Below the pieces are notes generated by a model that ran no database searches, was not told the origin of the DNA, and worked only from the letters and a program-made list of their open reading frames with translations. From assembly GCA_964647785.1 (NCBI GenBank), contig CAZYJD010000002.1, positions 1 through 64,000 on the forward strand: DNA of 64,000 nt. The letters are read 5' to 3'. Source of the DNA: CAZYJD01 sp964647785 (GTDB lineage Bacteria > Bacteroidota > Bacteroidia > NS11-12g > UBA9320). The translations under genes were made by a program, and so were the position numbers. Each line of letters begins with the position of its first letter. The first letter of the stretch is position 1. This document shows positions 26,691 through 35,755 of this stretch, piece after piece.

Positions 26691-28478
26691 TCATTCTGCT
26701 TTCAGTTTGATGAACAGAAAATCTGAACTGGAAACATCCTTGCCAAACCTGCCATAGGAGGGTTGTGAAGAAAGTCGTTGCATGCTGCTTTGCAGATCGC
26801 TAGAGCTAATCACCCGCTGCCGGTTGTCTTGAAGTTCACTCAATAATTTTCTGCAAAAAGGACTGTGTGCTCCCGGCCGTCCATCAGGCACTTCATAGGT
26901 ATAGGTGCCAGAGGTTAAATACCTGCGCACACTGCATTCCATGCTTCTTTTGATGAAGTCGGCATCATTTAGTTCGGCATAAAGGTCATTCCAGTTAACC
27001 GTATTGCTTGTTTGGCAGGAGTTGTATGAAAGCATACTAGCATCGCGAATAGCTCCACCATAGCAAACATCCAATATGAGCATGGTATGATTGCAGTTGA
27101 AGTTCTCAATGAATTGAACCAGTTGATGGAATTGAAGATATGATTTCATAAAGCGGTCATCTTCGGTGGGGCGCGAATCAGAGAATGCCACAAAACCCGC
27201 TTTGAAATCTTCATTGTACATACCATGACCTGCAATGAATACCAGTAACTGATCGTATGGGCCAAACTGCAACGTATCTTTTATGGTCATAAGTTGGCTT
27301 GAAACCTCTGCTTCACTTCCATCCGTTATGAGGATTGTATGAAAGCCATAATCCTTTTGAAGCAAATCTGCCAATGCCCGAGCATCGGCAACAGGGTTGT
27401 ATAAATCTGAAAGCGATTCGTATTCATTTGTAGCGATGAGAATGGCGTGATTTTTCATTTTAATCGTACCACTTTGAAGGTCATTTCCTGGCTTGACTTC
27501 TATTCTTCTGGTGATTCCACCTCTACTTTGGCTGGGTGGCGTAAGACAGGCCGTTGGGTTAAACAAAAAGCCGTATTGGCTTGCAAACTCCCATTCTTTG
27601 AACACTTGGGTGTATCCATTGAATAGTCTTGATGCGTAAGGGTCTCTATCCACTATTTTTTCCTCGAGTTTCCTAATTTTTGTTTCGGTATTTCTCTCAA
27701 ACTTTGATTCTGTAAACAGGTCAATTAAAGAACTACTCGAGTCAAGTTGAGAGAGTACAAATGACAACATACCGGATGAATCAGGCAGATAATCAAAGCC
27801 ATAAGTGGTTGGGTAAATGAATACGCGTTTTCGATTGTTTACTTCCAATGAAAAATCAGATTGGACGCTCAGGTTCTTGAAAAATTCGGGCATGTAATAC
27901 TCGCTGCGACCGGCATCCACGATCATCATTTGACAACGGGCACGAACCTTATTCAACCAGAATTTTAAGCGCTTCATGCTCAGTATTGGTCCGCTGATAC
28001 TATCAGATGAAACTGAAGCCCCATGAAGCAAAAACTGGTTAGCAATTTCTCCGTTTTCGTTTAAGCCAGGTGTTGTTATTCCAGAATAGAAAAAGATCAC
28101 GGCATCGTTGGGTTGGGCAAGAAGTTCAATGCTATCAAAGGCATTTTGAATATGATCCATCGTTGCATTTGCACCCGTGTAGGTGTAACTGTAAAGCGAT
28201 GAATGGCTGTTGCCTATTTTCCCAATTTGGCTGATGGTGTGTTCGAACTGCATGCGATCGTTAAACTGCCAAGCATCGTTTTCACAAAATTCACAATACA
28301 ATCCACTGGCCCCCCGATCTGTATAATTCACCCCTATACTGATTACAAATACATTGTTGATGAATGGGGTGTCAAAGCCTTTACCCTGCTCTGAGTTGGG
28401 GTTCCCTGTCATTTTTGCTATGCCGTTTGAAAGCCACAGAAAAAGAACCATATACGCGTAAATGCTCCTCAATTTCAT
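26691..28478 (-). CDS. Exported double caspase: inactive N-terminal and active C-terminal C14 domains
   Basis: 595 residues with a probable signal peptide (MKLRSIYAYMVLFLWLSNGIA). Two caspase-like domains lie in tandem. In the first (about 40-255) the fold is recognisable (FVISIGVNYTDRGASGL, DAVIFFYSG, CQMMIVDA) but both catalytic positions are changed. The His of SGHG is Ile134, and the DACHSG motif reads DAGRSE, with Gly190 in place of Cys. The second (about 343-590) keeps His418 (FIAGHGMY) and Cys472 (LILDVCYGG), so it should be a working cysteine peptidase of clan CD. The ATGA overlap with the upstream trypsin-like gene couples them in translation. The pseudo-domain probably regulates or scaffolds; that is inference. 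Confidence 0.88.
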   Translation of the reverse strand: MKLRSIYAYMVLFLWLSNGIAKMTGNPNSEQGKGFDTPFINNVFVISIGVNYTDRGASGLYCEFCENDAWQFNDRMQFEHTISQIGKIGNSHSSLYSYTYTGANATMDHIQNAFDSIELLAQPNDAVIFFYSGITTPGLNENGEIANQFLLHGASVSSDSISGPILSMKRLKFWLNKVRARCQMMIVDAGRSEYYMPEFFKNLSVQSDFSLEVNNRKRVFIYPTTYGFDYLPDSSGMLSFVLSQLDSSSSLIDLFTESKFERNTETKIRKLEEKIVDRDPYASRLFNGYTQVFKEWEFASQYGFLFNPTACLTPPSQSRGGITRRIEVKPGNDLQSGTIKMKNHAILIATNEYESLSDLYNPVADARALADLLQKDYGFHTILITDGSEAEVSSQLMTIKDTLQFGPYDQLLVFIAGHGMYNEDFKAGFVAFSDSRPTEDDRFMKSYLQFHQLVQFIENFNCNHTMLILDVCYGGAIRDASMLSYNSCQTSNTVNWNDLYAELNDADFIKRSMECSVRRYLTSGTYTYEVPDGRPGAHSPFCRKLLSELQDNRQRVISSSDLQSSMQRLSSQPSYGRFGKDVSSSDFLFIKLKAE

Positions 28479-30187
28479 TGACCCTTTTCAGCTTTTTTTA
28501 ATTGTTTTTTCAAAGTCTTGTATTTGAGTTTCTTAGCCAGTTTACGGGGCGTTTGACCGGCGTAATTCTTATGCGTTGGATCGGCGCCATTTTCAAGTAA
28601 CAGGGCAACAATACTTGTACTTCCTGTGCGAACCGCCGCATGAAGTGGGCTTTCACCATCTTTATCAACCGTATTCACGGAAGAACCGTTTTCGATTAGT
28701 TTTTTTACAATCGCACTGCTATAGCGATCAATTGCCCAATAAATGGGAGTTCTACCTCCGTCATCTTTATCAGTAAGGTTGTAACCTTTTGAAATGATTG
28801 CGTCTATCGCATCTGCATTTCCATAATGAATTGCATTATACAAAAGATCTCGCCCGTTTTGGTCTTTCCTTTTGTAGTTGGCTCCTGTCTCTAATATGCG
28901 CTGAAACATTTCGGTTCTTCCTTTTTTCAGGGCCAGAATAGCCAAGGGGTCATCTTCGCTCAGGGTTTCTCGAACAAGCCCAACGGTATCTTCTGTGATA
29001 ATCCAGGTATATATCATCCATTTATCAAAACGATTCTTATCGTTATTTTCAATGGCAAAAGAAAGGTTGTCGTATACGGCGCGGATTTTCACATCCCAAG
29101 GTAATGAAGTAATGCGCTGCACCTCTGTGCTTTTTCCACCTTCGGCAATATTGAACCAGTCATCCATGAGGGAAGTGGCCTCATAGTCTTCGTATTTCAC
29201 CTCTTTTACGCAATTGCAAGCCTCATCGATATAAAAACCTTTTAAGCCTCGATCTACGCGTCCTCTCACCAGAATGCCTTCAATCATTCCTAAACCTTCG
29301 GTATTGTAAACGGGGCCACCTGAATTGCCACCAAAGGCATCTAGATTGGTGCCAAACCAATGTGTTGCAGAATTGATTTTCACTTCAGCTCCATCAGTAA
29401 GCTTTAAGGGAACGCCAGAAGGTGAACCAATCATTGCAAGCTTATCTCCTTTCACCACTTTTGCCCCTGTCCTAAAGCGAAAAGGATCGCGAGTGGTGCT
29501 GCGGTCCAATTGAATCACCGCATAATCAATCTTGTTTTTCCAGTCGAAAACACTCACCAGCACTTTGCTTACTCGGAATCTCTTGGAAGATGGAATATCA
29601 GCTTCCAAGAAATAACCATAAGTAGAACTGTAGCGTTGGGTGGTTTTAATGTCATTGGTGTAGTCAAATACCCAGTACTTTTTATCGTAGTTGAACTGAC
29701 CATATTTATTGGCATTGGGGGCATGGCTGATGACTTTCCCGTTTTTAATCTCGTGTGCATCTGTTGAAATGCAATGTGCAGCGGTTACCATAATATCAGG
29801 GGCGATAAGAAAACCGGTACAACCACCGAATGCAGGCTGGTCTTTAAAGCGCAGATTGGGATCAACTTTATCTACCTGAAAGGAACGTTTGAGTAAATTC
29901 TCAAGACTGAATTGGCGAATGGTGCTTCCGTCAAAGCTGTTTTGATCCATCATGGTCAATACGGCCTGGGTGTAATTATTATAGCCGTATTTCGGAGCTT
30001 CTCTTCGACTATCATAACCATAAATGTCGCGAGTTGATGCCGTGTCATCCATGAATCCAAAAGGGTTCTGAGCTAACACTACAATGCTGCTGTTCAGGCA
30101 AATGAGTAAGAATATTCTGAAGAAATTCAATTGTTTAAGGTTTTTTGATAACAAAAGTTTGTGATACGGTTTGAATACCTGATCCAC
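28475..30187 (-). CDS. Exported trypsin-like serine protease with C-terminal ankyrin repeats
   Basis: 570 residues from the ATG at 30187. The chymotrypsin-fold triad is visible: His138 (VTAAHC), Asp221 (KIDYAVIQL) and Ser289 (GGNSGGPV). About four to five ankyrin repeats fill residues 415-555 (GRTPIYWAI, DGESPLHAAVRTGSTSIVALLLENGAD), and the C-terminus is very basic. The ATG overlaps the upstream caspase gene by 53 bases. A TTG at 30130 lies four bases past that gene's stop and would start a compact signal peptide (NFFRIFLLICLNSSIVVLAQ), so the true start is unsettled. Ankyrin repeats bind proteins and would be unusual in the periplasm. The stop overlaps the double-caspase start by four bases. 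Confidence 0.88.
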   Translation of the reverse strand: MDQVFKPYHKLLLSKNLKQLNFFRIFLLICLNSSIVVLAQNPFGFMDDTASTRDIYGYDSRREAPKYGYNNYTQAVLTMMDQNSFDGSTIRQFSLENLLKRSFQVDKVDPNLRFKDQPAFGGCTGFLIAPDIMVTAAHCISTDAHEIKNGKVISHAPNANKYGQFNYDKKYWVFDYTNDIKTTQRYSSTYGYFLEADIPSSKRFRVSKVLVSVFDWKNKIDYAVIQLDRSTTRDPFRFRTGAKVVKGDKLAMIGSPSGVPLKLTDGAEVKINSATHWFGTNLDAFGGNSGGPVYNTEGLGMIEGILVRGRVDRGLKGFYIDEACNCVKEVKYEDYEATSLMDDWFNIAEGGKSTEVQRITSLPWDVKIRAVYDNLSFAIENNDKNRFDKWMIYTWIITEDTVGLVRETLSEDDPLAILALKKGRTEMFQRILETGANYKRKDQNGRDLLYNAIHYGNADAIDAIISKGYNLTDKDDGGRTPIYWAIDRYSSAIVKKLIENGSSVNTVDKDGESPLHAAVRTGSTSIVALLLENGADPTHKNYAGQTPRKLAKKLKYKTLKKQLKKAEKGQ

Positions 30188-32111
30188 TGGAAAGCGAACC
30201 GGTTCGACCTCCCCTGCTTCCTATTTGATAGGTACTGCCAAAAAGTTTCTCAACCTCGTTTTCGGTGCCACGGGTCTGATTGCCTTTGTTGGTATGCATG
30301 GCACTGAAATCAATGGGCTTTTTACTGGCAAATATTTTAAAGACTTCTTTGCCGTATGGAGGAAAAATTTCAATGTACTTATTGCTGAGATAGCTGCTGT
30401 TGGCAGGGATTTTGAACTCTGAAGCACTTTCATTTTCATTAGGATCAGGCATCAGAAGGTTAATCACCCCATCGGGCTGAATGTCCAAAAGATTGAAATA
30501 CACAGGCATCGTGCTGTGATTGGTAATTTTTACCAATAGTTTCTGTCCCTCAGAAACCTCCATCAGGCCGTTGATGTATACTTCAGCATCCTCAAGCGTG
30601 TCAATAATTCTTCCTTCTTGAATGCTCACAGGTATTAACTCAAATTGCACCCGAATTCCGGGATCGTTCATTTCTACATTTTTAATAAACTTACCCTGTG
30701 CATAGGCCATTATTGTGGTTTCAATTTCTTCTTTTGCCTGCTCTGGGGAAGTCGATATGGCACTTGGGGAGTTGGCTGCATTGAAAAGAGCACCACTCTT
30801 GGCATCAAATAGATGAAGCTCATCTGATTGAAGCTTTAAACTAAAATCAGCCGGCTCTTTGCCTTTGACCACCTCAATCAGTGGGTGATTTTCAAATTGT
30901 TGTTCGAGGGCTTTATTCAGCTTTTTATTTCCACTCTTATTGAGTCGAAGCGCAATTCTTTGCTCACCAAAGCTTTTTACGGTAATAAATGCCCAATAAT
31001 CCGTTGCTCTCCCGGAAATGGATTTTTCCAGCTGAAGATTGCTTTCAGTGGCACTTGCACCCACAATTTCACCTGTTGCCAACGCCTCTTTTTCGGCCGT
31101 ATTGATGGTTCCTGCCGGAAACAAGGCAACCTCTGATCCTTTAAAAAGTCCATTCAGTTCACCTCCCTCCAGTACAACCCAATTCTTATCGAGCGATTTG
31201 AGCGGATAATAATTCTCCTGCAATCGATATTTCCCTCCGAATAACTCACGGTCTATATCTCCTTCAATTGCTGGATTTTGTCTTGGAGCAATCACGCTCA
31301 TTTCTTTGATGAGCAATGCAAAAAAGCTGCGATAAGTGAATCCGTCTTTGAGTGCTGAAAACACCTTTTGGACGGCAACAGACAATGAACCGAAACCATT
31401 GTATTCATAGTTTAGTTCATCACTTCTGGCAGCTGATACAACCACCATTGGTGCCAATGCTTTGAGTCCCATACCATAGGCCTGTTCTTCAAATAAGCTG
31501 GCTTGTTTCTCTATGCCTTGTCCTGCTTTCCAATTGGGAGGTGCCATTGCCGGAACACCACCTCTTACGATGGCTTCACCCCTGGTGCCGGTTCCGCTAT
31601 GACATGCGTCAATGAACACCATTACATCACCGCTTTCTCCGCATTTTTGGCGGAGCTTATCAAGCAGTGCCCCCAGTTCTTCATCGCGTAAATGTTTATC
31701 TCCATTGTAGTCTTTGCTGAAAAAGGCAGGGGCTCCATAAGCAACAATTGCCTCGTCATAACCATCAACTTCATCCCTATTCTCGTTATCCCATATTTGC
31801 TGTCCGTGGCTGCTGATGTGCACGATAACCTGATCACCTTCTTTGAGTTCTGACGAAAGCTGTTCGAAGGCCCCTATGATGCCTTCCTTGGTGGCCTTTT
31901 CGTTGATTAGCTTTCGAATTTCGTTGAAGCCTACTTTCCGAAATGCAGGTTCAAGAATTGCTACGTCATTTACAGAACTGATGTCTTTCCAGTCGGTCTC
32001 CTCAGGATAGTCTCCTATTGCGATGATTAAAGCATATTTCTTTACGCCATTTGCCACAATTAAGCTTGCAGTAGACAGGCATATTGCGATAAAAAGAAGA
32101 AGCTTTTTCAT
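30135..32111 (-). CDS. Exported caspase-family (C14) peptidase with DUF4384-like C-terminus
   Basis: 658 residues. Signal peptide MKKLLLFIAICLSTASLIVA, then a complete caspase domain (about 24-290) with LIIAIGDYP, catalytic His102 in HISSHGQQ and Cys170 in FIDACHSG. The region from 300 to 470 is unassigned. Residues 495-615 (VYINGLMEVSEGQKLLVKI, YFNLLDIQPDGVINLLMPDP, GKEVFKIFASKKPID) resemble the DUF4384 domain often joined to bacterial caspases. The C-terminal tail is Gly/Ser-rich. It is the first gene of a three-gene protease operon with the trypsin-like and double-caspase genes. Substrates are unknown; bacterial caspases usually cut after Arg or Lys. Confidence 0.9.
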   Translation of the reverse strand: MKKLLLFIAICLSTASLIVANGVKKYALIIAIGDYPEETDWKDISSVNDVAILEPAFRKVGFNEIRKLINEKATKEGIIGAFEQLSSELKEGDQVIVHISSHGQQIWDNENRDEVDGYDEAIVAYGAPAFFSKDYNGDKHLRDEELGALLDKLRQKCGESGDVMVFIDACHSGTGTRGEAIVRGGVPAMAPPNWKAGQGIEKQASLFEEQAYGMGLKALAPMVVVSAARSDELNYEYNGFGSLSVAVQKVFSALKDGFTYRSFFALLIKEMSVIAPRQNPAIEGDIDRELFGGKYRLQENYYPLKSLDKNWVVLEGGELNGLFKGSEVALFPAGTINTAEKEALATGEIVGASATESNLQLEKSISGRATDYWAFITVKSFGEQRIALRLNKSGNKKLNKALEQQFENHPLIEVVKGKEPADFSLKLQSDELHLFDAKSGALFNAANSPSAISTSPEQAKEEIETTIMAYAQGKFIKNVEMNDPGIRVQFELIPVSIQEGRIIDTLEDAEVYINGLMEVSEGQKLLVKITNHSTMPVYFNLLDIQPDGVINLLMPDPNENESASEFKIPANSSYLSNKYIEIFPPYGKEVFKIFASKKPIDFSAMHTNKGNQTRGTENEVEKLFGSTYQIGSRGGRTGSLSSGSGIQTVSQTFVIKKP

Positions 32112-32223
32112 AAGATGTGGTTTATGAATTTAATATCGCTTGGGTATAGCAAAGTAAACATGTGTTTGCCAACCCCTTGTCAGACAAAGATAGAAGAACA
32201 CGGCACTTCTTGCCATAGGACAA

Positions 32224-34176
32224 TTATGATCTTTTACCCAATGCTCTGAAATTTTTAATGAGCACATCAAAGTCCATAGCGGGTTGGTAGTCCCTTGCAT
32301 ACAGGAAGTTAAAATGGGTTTTCAATTCTTCGTTCATTTCCTCATTCTTGAATCGTTCCCAAGGCTCGAATATGCCAATGATGTTCAGTGGAATTTCTGA
32401 TGTAGGACCCCTAAAACCAACCCAGGTTTTACGGCCGAAGAGCGCGTTTAGTATATTTAGAAAATAGCCTTTTTTATCATGCTGAAATAGGATGATGAAT
32501 GGCGATAGCAGCAACAATAACAATGATAAAAGGCGGTCTGATAAACGTTTTTTTCTTAAATTATCGGGGTTCAGAAGGCGGAGTTGTAATTGATCTGTGT
32601 AAAGTTCGCCACTCTCATTTTTTGAGTGGCTGCCAATGATGAAGCGGCTGCTTTCAGGAACAATTTTAAATTGCACATCGAGGTCGGCAGTCCGGTTCAT
32701 CCAAAGAATAATATCAGCGGCAGGTACATCTTTACCACAAAAAATCACTTCCCCAATTTGGTACATGTCAATGATTTCTCTAAGCTGACTGAGTTCACCA
32801 ATCAATTGAGAAGACTTGTTTGCAGGCTCGGGGCTCACAAAACCCATGAAACGATTTGGCGCCTTTATTTTGTTCAGCAAATCAAGTACGCGTTCGCGTT
32901 CATCTTGATTGCCCACGATTACCGTTTGAAGCTCTGGTGGCATTCCAAGATTGAAATTTCTGTACTTCATAAAATGAAACATCAATCTGAGTCCAGTCAT
33001 GGACAATAGTGTCCAAATGGCTCCAGTGAGTATGATACCTCTTGAGAAGCGTAAATTTTCTGGGAATAAGCTGTACACCGCGAGTATCAGGATTGTTCCT
33101 GTGAAAACCCCCAGCGCAATTCTTCTTACCGATACGGGGTTGGTGTATCCTCCTGATATAAAAATGGAGCCGATCCAAAACAAGGTGTAGTAGGGGAAAT
33201 GGAGGCGGATCAGCTCAGGAGGGTAGGATGTTATATACTTGATGTGTTCTTCCCAATAAGATTTGATGTAAAGCAGCCCACCAAAAATAATCAAGGCATC
33301 CAGCATTATTTGCCATGATTGCAACGCCCATCTTCTGGTTAAAGACAGTGCTGCCCGAAATACTACAGCTATTCTGATCAATGTGCTAAACGCCTGCGCC
33401 TTGCCTTTTCCGTAGTGTTTTTGAGCAAAAATGATCATCGCCTGGTAAAACACCTTTACATAGTTTACAGAGAACTTTTTGGTGCTTTCGCCTTTGTAAT
33501 GAATAATGGTGGTTTCAGGGAAATAATAGTTCTTAAAACCCACCTGCTGTATTCGATATGAAAGATCGATATCTTCTCCGTACATGAAGAAGGTTTCATC
33601 CAGTAAGCCTGTTTGATCCAAGGCACTTCTTCGCATAAACATAAATGCACCTGCCAGGACATCCACCTCATGGGTTTCAAATTCATCCAGGTAACCCAGA
33701 TGATACTTGCCGAAGCGCTTGCTCTTTGGAAACAATGAACTCAAACCAAACATTTTATAGAATGCCGTTTCGGGATCCGGAAGCCCCCTTTTACTTTCGG
33801 GTAAGAATCGACCACTTCCATCAATCATTCTCACTCCCAAAGCACCCGCATCTGAATGTGCATTCATAAAGGAGATGCATTTAATGAAGCAATCTTTTTC
33901 AACCACAGTATCCGGGTTTAGCAGCAGCACATAGGTTCCGGTTGATTGCCTTATGGCCTGATTATTGGCTTTAGAAAAGCCCACATTTTGGTCGTTGGCA
34001 ATAAGGTTTACCCAAGGAAAATCATTTCGCACCATTTCTACCGATCCATCGGCGGAATGATTGTCAACCACCCATACTTCGGCTTCGATTCCGCGACAAG
34101 CCTCTATAACTGATTTCAGGCATTGTTCAAGAAAATACCTGACATTATAATTGACAATGACAATGGATAGTTCCAT
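32224..34176 (-). CDS. GT2 glycosyltransferase fused to a degenerate polyprenyl-phosphate sugar transferase-like region
   Basis: 650 residues. Residues 1-250 are a family 2 glycosyltransferase of the rhamnosyltransferase type (LSIVIVNYNVRYFLEQCL, VVDNHSADGS, NVGFSKANNQAI, LLLNPDT, MYGEDIDLSYRIQQVG). Four or so membrane segments follow (about 280-400), then a Rossmann-like domain (QTVIVGNQDERERVLDLL, EVIFCGKDVP). The tail resembles the cytoplasmic part of WcaJ/PssY transferases (RKKRLSDRLLSLLLLLLSPFIIL, VGFRGPTSEIP) but lacks their catalytic motifs. The GT2 half is probably the active enzyme in surface polysaccharide synthesis. It starts 6 bases after proS, so it is probably co-transcribed. 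Confidence 0.85.
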   Translation of the reverse strand: MELSIVIVNYNVRYFLEQCLKSVIEACRGIEAEVWVVDNHSADGSVEMVRNDFPWVNLIANDQNVGFSKANNQAIRQSTGTYVLLLNPDTVVEKDCFIKCISFMNAHSDAGALGVRMIDGSGRFLPESKRGLPDPETAFYKMFGLSSLFPKSKRFGKYHLGYLDEFETHEVDVLAGAFMFMRRSALDQTGLLDETFFMYGEDIDLSYRIQQVGFKNYYFPETTIIHYKGESTKKFSVNYVKVFYQAMIIFAQKHYGKGKAQAFSTLIRIAVVFRAALSLTRRWALQSWQIMLDALIIFGGLLYIKSYWEEHIKYITSYPPELIRLHFPYYTLFWIGSIFISGGYTNPVSVRRIALGVFTGTILILAVYSLFPENLRFSRGIILTGAIWTLLSMTGLRLMFHFMKYRNFNLGMPPELQTVIVGNQDERERVLDLLNKIKAPNRFMGFVSPEPANKSSQLIGELSQLREIIDMYQIGEVIFCGKDVPAADIILWMNRTADLDVQFKIVPESSRFIIGSHSKNESGELYTDQLQLRLLNPDNLRKKRLSDRLLSLLLLLLSPFIILFQHDKKGYFLNILNALFGRKTWVGFRGPTSEIPLNIIGIFEPWERFKNEEMNEELKTHFNFLYARDYQPAMDFDVLIKNFRALGKRS

Positions 34177-34182
34177 CGCAGA

Positions 34183-35661
34183 TTAGTAGGCTCGAGCAAA
34201 AAGTACGCGCTGTTTGGATGGTTTCCCGCTGTACACGCAAAGTCCATTTTCACTTGGGTTATTCAAAGGAATACAACGGATGGTAGCCTTGCTTTTTTCT
34301 TTGATTTTCTCTTCTGTTTCGGAACTTCCATCCCAGTGCGCAGAGACAAAACCACCTTTGTTTTCGACCACATCCATGAATTCATCCCAGCTGTCTACAG
34401 CATGGATGTTTTCATCCCGAAAATCAGAGGCTTTTAAGAACATATTTGCTTGTATGTTTTCGAGTAAATGGGTGATTTTTTTGCTGATATCATCCATTTG
34501 ATAGGTGGTCTTCTCAAGGGTATCTCTTCGGAGTAACTCAACTGTTCCATTCTCAAGATCTCTTGGGCCCAGAGCGAGGCGCACCGGAACACCTTTTAAT
34601 TCCCACTCGGCAAATTTAAATCCTGGTTTATGGGTGTCGCGATCATCGAACTTGGCAGAAATGCCCATGCTTTTTAATTCAGCAATCAGGGGTTCTACTT
34701 TTTCGCTAATGGCTTCCAACTGTTCTTTGCCCTTGTAGATAGGCACAATGACCACCTGAATAGGCGCCAGCTTTGGAGGGAGCACCAGGCCATGATCATC
34801 GCTATGAGCCATGATTAAAGCACCCATCAAACGAGTACTGACTCCCCAACTTGTGGCCCAAACGTACTCCTGTTTGCCTTCTTTACTGGCGTATTTCACA
34901 TCAAATGCTTTGGCAAAGTTTTGTCCCAGAAAGTGTGAAGTTCCCATTTGAAGTGCTTTACCATCCTGCATTAAACCTTCAATGCAATAGGTGTCTTCAG
35001 CTCCTGCAAATCTTTCATTTGCTGTTTTAATTCCCTGTATCACCGGTATTGCCAGGTGTTCTTCAGCAAAGCGAGTGTAGACACCGAGCATCTTTTCAGT
35101 TTCTTCAATGGCCTCTTCTTTGGTTGCATGTGCGGTATGCCCTTCTTGCCAGAGGAACTCAGCGGTTCTTAAGAAAAGTCGGGTTCTCATTTCCCAACGC
35201 ACCACATTGGCCCATTGATTTAAGAGAATTGGCAAGTCGCGGTAACTCTGTATCCAGTTGCGGTAGGTATTCCATATGATGGCCTCACTTGTAGGACGAA
35301 CAACCAACTCTTCTTCGAGCCTTGCTTCAGGGTCTACCATCAATTTTCCCTCTTTTGAAGGGTCGGTTTTGAGTCGGTAATGCGTCACCACTGCGCACTC
35401 TTTTGCAAATCCTTCGGCATTCTTTTCTTCCGCTTCAAAAAGACTTTTAGGAACAAATAGTGGGAAATATGCATTTGAATGTCCTGTTTCTTTGAACATG
35501 CTGTCTAATTGAGCTTGCATCTTTTCCCAAATGGCATAGCCATAGGGTTTGATTACCATACAGCCCCGTACGGCTGAATGCTCTGCTAAATCAGCATTGA
35601 TGACAAGGTTGTTGTACCATTTTGAGTAGTCTTCTGACCTTTTTACCTTTTCAAATGACAT
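34183..35661 (-). CDS. proS: Prolyl-tRNA synthetase (archaeal/eukaryote-like short type)
   Basis: 492 residues of a class II synthetase that charges tRNA-Pro. The short form without the editing insertion is recognised from SEDYSKWYNNLVINADLAEHSAVRGCMVIKPYGYAIWE, RPTSEAIIWNTYRNWI, NQWANVVRWEMRTRLFLRTAEFLWQEGHTAH, GTSHFLGQNFAKAFDV and the C-terminal ending RVLFARAY. This form is common in Bacteroidota. The GT2 fusion gene follows 6 bases after its stop. The Trp-rich lipoprotein gene is divergent from it. Confidence 0.97.
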   Translation of the reverse strand: MSFEKVKRSEDYSKWYNNLVINADLAEHSAVRGCMVIKPYGYAIWEKMQAQLDSMFKETGHSNAYFPLFVPKSLFEAEEKNAEGFAKECAVVTHYRLKTDPSKEGKLMVDPEARLEEELVVRPTSEAIIWNTYRNWIQSYRDLPILLNQWANVVRWEMRTRLFLRTAEFLWQEGHTAHATKEEAIEETEKMLGVYTRFAEEHLAIPVIQGIKTANERFAGAEDTYCIEGLMQDGKALQMGTSHFLGQNFAKAFDVKYASKEGKQEYVWATSWGVSTRLMGALIMAHSDDHGLVLPPKLAPIQVVIVPIYKGKEQLEAISEKVEPLIAELKSMGISAKFDDRDTHKPGFKFAEWELKGVPVRLALGPRDLENGTVELLRRDTLEKTTYQMDDISKKITHLLENIQANMFLKASDFRDENIHAVDSWDEFMDVVENKGGFVSAHWDGSSETEEKIKEKSKATIRCIPLNNPSENGLCVYSGKPSKQRVLFARAY

Positions 35662-35755
35662 GGTATTAAGTGAGTTTGGAATGTTTTTTGTAAAATTAGA
35701 TGAGGAAGCGCAAAAATAGCCTATTGCGCGCGTTAATTTGAAAACCCCTTGGCCT

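Noticed and set aside
26691..32111. A known antiphage system built on caspase or trypsin effectors
   Set aside because: No NTPase, STAND, TIR, gasdermin or other sensor gene accompanies the proteases, and the products appear to be exported.
32150..32172. A promoter for the protease operon (TACTTTG on the minus strand)
   Set aside because: The -7 box is one base short and the only close TTG is 13 bases away, too near for a confident call.
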